DNA from: Limnohabitans sp. Hippo3
Lineage (GTDB): Bacteria > Pseudomonadota > Gammaproteobacteria > Burkholderiales > Burkholderiaceae_C
Reading direction: 5' to 3'
DNA length: 64,000 nt
Assembly (NCBI RefSeq): GCF_003063665.1
Contig: NZ_NESF01000001.1
Coordinates: forward strand, 248,001 to 312,000
The notes beneath the pieces were generated by a model that saw only the letters and a list, made by a program, of their open reading frames with translations, did no database searches and was not told where the DNA came from. A program made the position numbers and the translations under genes. Below are positions 60,625-64,000 of this stretch, piece after piece (positions within the stretch are counted from its first letter, which is position 1; each line of letters opens with the position of its first letter).

Positions 60625-61560
60625 TCAGCCCGCCGTTTTTCGTGAAGTCTTCTTGGTCTTGTCGATCGCCTGTTTGCGCACAGCGCGTTCAGCATCGGCT
60701 TTTTTCCCTTCGGCCAACCATTGGGCGAATTGTTCGGGAGTTTCCAGCGTGATGCGGCCCAGTGCGGCCGAGCGAAAGTCATGGATCACGATGTGTGCGG
60801 CCTTGGTGGTGTTGACCCGTCCGCCACTTTGCATCGCGCCGCGCACTCGGCCAACGGCTTCGAGCAAGGTTTCGTCGGTGTGGCTGGCCACATCGGTGAT
60901 TTTGTAGCGGTCCGTCAGTGCCTGCGGATAGTGAGAGATCAGGTAATTGAGCAACTCCAGCGCCACCACTTCTTCATCAAAAGCGTTCACGCCAATCGCT
61001 CCGCTGGCTGCGAGGTTGTAACCGCTTTGCTCAACGATGATGCGCGGCCACAGCACGCCCGGCGTGTCGTACAGATAAAAATCGTCGGCCAGCGCGATGC
61101 GCATCTCTTGCTTGGTCACGCCAGCTTCGTCACCTGTTTTGGCTGCGCGTTTGCCTTTGAGGGTGTTGATCAGCGTGGATTTGCCCACGTTGGGAATGCC
61201 GCAAATCAGCACGCGCATGGGTTTGACCATGCCGCCACGGTGGGGGGCCAGTTGTTGGCAGGCGTCGATCAGTGCTTTAGCGGGCGAGCTCATGCTCGTG
61301 TCCAGGCCTATGGCCCGCACGCCGGGCAGGGCGTTGTAATGGGCCAACCATTGGGTGGTGCGGGCTGGATCGGCCAAATCCTGTTTGCTCAAAATTTTGA
61401 GAGCGGGCTTGCCCTTGATCAGCTCGGCCAACATGGGGTTGGCACTGGAGCCGGGAAGTCGCGCATCGAGCATTTCGATGACGACGTCAATCTCTTTGAT
61501 GCGCTCCCCAATCGCTTTGCGCGTGAGGTGCATGTGTCCGGGAAACCATTGAATCGCCAT
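60625..61560 (-). CDS. ylqF: Ribosome biogenesis GTPase YlqF/RbgA family
   Basis: 311 residues. Circularly permuted GTPase: G4 motif SKQD (58-61) precedes the P-loop GIPNVGKST (about 121-129), with DTPGVLWP (G3) after it. The N-terminus MAIQWFPGHMHLTRKAI is diagnostic for the YlqF/RbgA family. Assists large-subunit assembly. Co-transcribed with the exonuclease gene downstream. Confidence 0.93.
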   Translation of the reverse strand: MAIQWFPGHMHLTRKAIGERIKEIDVVIEMLDARLPGSSANPMLAELIKGKPALKILSKQDLADPARTTQWLAHYNALPGVRAIGLDTSMSSPAKALIDACQQLAPHRGGMVKPMRVLICGIPNVGKSTLINTLKGKRAAKTGDEAGVTKQEMRIALADDFYLYDTPGVLWPRIIVEQSGYNLAASGAIGVNAFDEEVVALELLNYLISHYPQALTDRYKITDVASHTDETLLEAVGRVRGAMQSGGRVNTTKAAHIVIHDFRSAALGRITLETPEQFAQWLAEGKKADAERAVRKQAIDKTKKTSRKTAG

Positions 61561-61639
61561 AAAAGCCGCTGCCAACCGAGAATCAAAGATGTTGATTGTC
61601 GGTCACTTTGGTTGCGGTGGTTGAGTTTTCAACAGACCG

Positions 61640-61676
61640 TGGCGCCATGGGGCGCATCCCTTGGCCCATGGCGCCA
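61640..61676 (-). terminator. Long palindrome downstream of the RcnB-like gene
   Basis: TGGCGCCATGGG and CCCATGGCGCCA form a perfect 12-bp stem with a 13-nt loop, 6 nt after the RcnB-like stop. No U tract, so it may be a Rho-dependent or structural end. Confidence 0.5.
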
Positions 61677-61682
61677 TGCAGA

Positions 61683-62246
61683 TCAGCGGACCAGATCTTC
61701 CAGCGCGTCGATGACGATGCTGGTGCCAATGGCGATCAGCAAAATATCAGAGGCGACCCGGACATATTTGTAGCCCGCAGGAGGTACGCCCAACGTCAGC
61801 ACCACCGAGCGGGGCAAATCGTAATAAACCACACCAGCAGGCAAAGGTGCACCCTTGCGCCATTTTTTCGCTTGACCCGGTGGCAAGCAGCCGTTGCCTT
61901 TTTTGGCCAAGCCGGGTGGACAAAACCCCATATTTTCTTTTTGCCCGTAGTAAGCACGTGCCGCTTCTTGCTGGTGCGGCTGAAAATAAGCACCAATGGC
62001 AAGGGTGCCGGCAGAGGAGGGCGCTGGCATGTGCGGCGGCTGAGGTGTTTGCGAGCGGTGCATGCCTTGCGGCTCGTGATCGCGCTTGCGCATGGGATGT
62101 TGTGCGCGATCCAGACTTGGCTTGCCTTGGCGCTGGGCTTTACGGGGCGTTTCATCATCCGGCTTTTGTGCCTGAGCTGCTTGGGGTAGCCATAAAGCAG
62201 GCGCCAAGGCCAGCAATGCGGTGCAGATGTATCGTTTCGAGATCAT
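61683..62246 (-). CDS. RcnB/CigR-like periplasmic protein
   Basis: 187 residues. Signal peptide (MISKRYICTALLALAPAL...AAQA), a Gln/Pro/His-rich linker (about 28-80), CPPGLAKKGNGCLPPGQAKKW and a C-terminal RcnB-like domain (GVPPAGYKYVRVASDILLIAIGTSIVIDALED). The LPPGQAKK and YKYVRV...ILLI features match the RcnB/CigR group of envelope proteins, one of which affects nickel/cobalt homeostasis. Function here is not certain. It lies alone between ylqF and hupB on the same strand. Confidence 0.75.
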   Translation of the reverse strand: MISKRYICTALLALAPALWLPQAAQAQKPDDETPRKAQRQGKPSLDRAQHPMRKRDHEPQGMHRSQTPQPPHMPAPSSAGTLAIGAYFQPHQQEAARAYYGQKENMGFCPPGLAKKGNGCLPPGQAKKWRKGAPLPAGVVYYDLPRSVVLTLGVPPAGYKYVRVASDILLIAIGTSIVIDALEDLVR

Positions 62247-62362
62247 TGGGCGCTTTCGTTGAACTTGTCGAACGGTGGATCTGCACAACTTAGCTGCACC
62301 TGCGGGAATTCGATGTGCGTCAGCACACACAAGTGCATGTCTTGCCCAGCGCCCGGCCCATG

Positions 62363-62399
62363 AAAAAAGGCAGCCAGGTTATTCACCATGGCTGCCTTT
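62363..62399 (-). terminator. Intrinsic terminator of hupB
   Basis: On the minus strand AAAGGCAGCCA pairs with TGGCTGCCTTT around a loop of about 12 nt, then TTT. It starts 21 nt after the hupB stop. Confidence 0.85.
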
Positions 62400-62419
62400 C
62401 GGCGAAAGTAATTGAAAAA

Positions 62420-62701
62420 TTACTTCTTCTTGTTCACGGCTGCTTTGAAAGCGGCGCCGGCAGTGAAACGAGGCACGGTAGCGGCTGCAATCTTGAGCTT
62501 CTCACCTGTGCGTGGGTTCTTGCCAACGCGGGCAGCGCGCTTGGCTGCTTTGAAGGTACCAAAACCAATCAATTGCACGTCTTGTTTTTTTGCAACTGTC
62601 TTGGTGATGATTTCAACCAAAGCGCTCACGGCACGGCCGGCGGCGGCTTTGGACATGTCTGTTTCTTTTGCCAAGGCTTCGATCAGTTCTGCTTTGTTCA
62701 A
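62420..62701 (-). CDS. hupB: DNA-binding protein HU (TTG start)
   Basis: 93 residues. MNKAELIEALAKETDMSKAA at the start and FKAAKRAARVGKNPRTGEKL, the DNA-binding arm, identify HU/IHF; the residues at the arm favour HU over IHF. The family start corresponds to a TTG at 62701 with GGAGA 5 nt upstream. An in-frame ATG at 62740 would add MAKSRRSIHLEKI, not seen in HU. A+T-rich promoter DNA lies upstream (62741-62880). Confidence 0.92.
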   Translation of the reverse strand: MNKAELIEALAKETDMSKAAAGRAVSALVEIITKTVAKKQDVQLIGFGTFKAAKRAARVGKNPRTGEKLKIAAATVPRFTAGAAFKAAVNKKK

Positions 62702-62740
62702 GATTTTCTCCAAATGAATAGAACGGCGAGATTTTGCCAT

Positions 62741-62880
62741 GCAAAGATGCTGTTGTTGACTTAATTTTTCTCAATTTCATCAAGTTGTTTCACCTATGCA
62801 ACTTTACATAATATACATCGTATGTAATTAGATGGGTGTGAAACATCCCACCGATGAGGGATAGCTTAGCTACAGCAGCT
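62741..62880 (-). promoter_or_regulatory. A+T-rich promoter region of hupB
   Basis: This stretch is far richer in A+T than its surroundings. On the minus strand TATATTATG near 62808-62816 is a good -10 candidate about 105 nt before the HU start. The long leader is unusual but exact start is not proven. Confidence 0.4.
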
Positions 62881-63714
62881 TCACCAGCCGGTTTTGAAAG
62901 GCTTGCTGGGCACCTTTGCAGCACTGTCCACCTGAGCGGGTCCGATTGGCGGCGATGTCTGAACAACGGCAGACAGGGATCCGGGCTGAGTCACCGCTGC
63001 GTTGGTAGCAGGCTCTAGAGCGCGTGTAGGCACTGCAGGATCTTCGAGCCTTGCCGCACGCGCACGTTGGCGCTGCAAGCCGACTTCAATCAATTCCTTG
63101 GCGTTTTTGCGTTGGCCGCGTACAGCAAAATCCAGCGCCGTCATGCCCAACTGGTTTTTGATGTTCAGGTCAGCACCGGCCTGGATCAGCACCTTGACGG
63201 CCTCGGGGCTGCCGTACATGGCGGCCATCATCAATGGTGTGGTGCCGTTGGGAGATTCCGCATCAATGTAGGCGCTTTGCTCGAGCAAAAACTCAATGAC
63301 CTGTACCTGACCCGCAGAGGCCGCGTAATGTAGAGGCGTCCAACCGGGTTTGTTGACATCGGCATCGTTTTCCACGAGCTTTTTGACCAAGGGCAAATAG
63401 CCTTTGAGCGCGGCCAGCATCAAGGCACTTTCATCCTTGTCGTTGCGAACTTCCACTTTGACTTTGGGCCAACCCGCCAACAACTCAGCCACTTTGAGCG
63501 ATGGCTCCCGCACGGCCAGCATCAGGCCAGAAACACCGGACGGATTGACCGTATTGGGATCGAAACCACGCTGCAACAAGCTCTGGACTGTTTTGACATC
63601 ATCGAACTGGATCGCCTTGAAAAAGTCTTCGTAAGAGCCTGCCCACGTGATGCTCAAGGAAGACAAAAAACCAGCAAAAACAATAATCTTTTTAAACAAC
63701 TGAAAGCTGTGCAT
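62881..63714 (-). CDS. Exported ankyrin-repeat protein
   Basis: 277 residues. Signal peptide MHSFQLFKKIIVFAGFLSSL with cleavage near AGS, then five or six ankyrin repeats from about 30 to 205 (for example PLHYAASAGQVQVIEFLLEQ and PLMMAAMYGSPEAVKVLIQA), then a polar, Pro/Ala-rich tail. Likely periplasmic. Partner unknown. Its start is 4 nt from the tatD stop, so the two genes are co-transcribed, as seen for several TatD genes and ankyrin genes in Burkholderiales. Confidence 0.85.
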   Translation of the reverse strand: MHSFQLFKKIIVFAGFLSSLSITWAGSYEDFFKAIQFDDVKTVQSLLQRGFDPNTVNPSGVSGLMLAVREPSLKVAELLAGWPKVKVEVRNDKDESALMLAALKGYLPLVKKLVENDADVNKPGWTPLHYAASAGQVQVIEFLLEQSAYIDAESPNGTTPLMMAAMYGSPEAVKVLIQAGADLNIKNQLGMTALDFAVRGQRKNAKELIEVGLQRQRARAARLEDPAVPTRALEPATNAAVTQPGSLSAVVQTSPPIGPAQVDSAAKVPSKPFKTGW

Positions 63715-63718
63715 GAGG

Positions 63719-64000
63719 TTATTCAGCCGAGGTTCGGGCAAACAATTGAAGGAAATTCCGCGTGGTGAGTTCACCGATGGCCTCGCTCGTCGAGCCGCGC
63801 AACTCCCCGAGCAGCCTGGCCACGTAGGGCACATAAGACGGGTTGTTGGTCTTGCCCCGGTAAGGCACAGGGGCCAGGTAAGGGCTGTCGGTTTCGATGA
63901 GCAAGCGATCATCGGGCACAAATTTGGCTACTTCGCGCAAATCGGCTGCCGTTTTGAAGGTCAGGATGCCTGAGAACGAGATGTAAAAACCCAAGTCCAG
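63719..64000 (-). CDS. TatD-family DNase/hydrolase (5' end outside window)
   Basis: Only the C-terminal 93 codons are in the window; the frame is open to its edge. DRLLIETDSPYLAPVPYRGK is TatD signature 3, with the metal-ligand Asp, and NNPSYVPYVARLLGELRG follows. Metal-dependent hydrolase, probably a 3'-5' DNase with a role in DNA damage or quality control. It is upstream of the ankyrin gene in the same transcript. Confidence 0.93.
   Translation of the reverse strand: MDLGFYISFSGILTFKTAADLREVAKFVPDDRLLIETDSPYLAPVPYRGKTNNPSYVPYVARLLGELRGSTSEAIGELTTRNFLQLFARTSAE

Overview
The window is a dense, high-GC (roughly 60%) bacterial chromosome segment. Gene content and protein sequences point to a betaproteobacterium of the Burkholderiales, most likely Comamonadaceae (Limnohabitans/Rhodoferax-like). 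Supporting signs are a ccoIS-ccoNOQP-ccoG cluster beside fnr and hemN, an aceE-aceF-lpdA operon whose LpdA carries a lipoyl domain, a monofunctional RelA, zapA next to 6S RNA, and the DUF3348/DUF802/OmpA/DUF2894 gene set. Coding density is about 90%. No prophage, integrase, insertion sequence or CRISPR array was seen, so this is mostly core genome. Accessory features are a vapBC module, short palindromic repeats and a somewhat A+T-richer btuB.

Layout. 1-11.3 kb: micro-oxic respiration (ccoI, ccoS, a perfect FNR box, ccoNOQP, ccoG, a fixH-like gene, an unknown membrane protein, fnr, hemN, a SafE-like membrane protein, a SIMPL protein). 11.3-12.9 kb: TauE-type exporter, 6S RNA, zapA and a zapB-like gene. 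13.0-20.3 kb: cobalamin riboswitch, btuB, a BtuF-like protein without signal peptide, btuF, btuC, btuD, cobQ. 20.3-25.4 kb: glutaredoxin, wrbA, fumC, an RNB ribonuclease, a TauD-like dioxygenase. 25.4-29.6 kb: four overlapping minus-strand genes encoding a MotA/ZorA-like protein with a long tail, a MotB/OmpA-like partner and two proteins of unknown function. 29.6-34.5 kb: palindromic repeats, nth, aminotransferase, alpha/beta hydrolase, DUF3820 protein, serB, vapBC. 34.5-45.9 kb: mfd, ispDF, an OmpR/EnvZ-type pair, 3-hydroxybutyrate dehydrogenase, alpha/beta hydrolase, relA, tRNA-Val(GAC). 46-52.6 kb: DUF2237, prlC, folD, a FixJ-type regulator and PAS histidine kinase. 52.8-59 kb: aceE-aceF-lpdA. 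59-64 kb: a second TauD-like protein, an Rnd-like exonuclease, ylqF, an RcnB-like protein, HU, an ankyrin protein and the 3' end of tatD.

How genes work together. The left end builds and regulates cbb3 oxidase under Fnr, with an oxygen-independent haem step (hemN) under a probable second Fnr box. The cobalamin block is an uptake and salvage unit behind one riboswitch. The sensor/regulator pair divergent from aceE may link redox or metabolite sensing to pyruvate dehydrogenase.

The best candidate for an undescribed system is the 25410-29573 motor-like cluster, which resembles the ZorA/ZorB half of Zorya defence but lacks its nuclease/helicase effectors. Next in interest are a terminator-like structure in the mfd leader and a family of at least six GTCA...TCCATG palindromic elements whose stems differ while pairing is kept.
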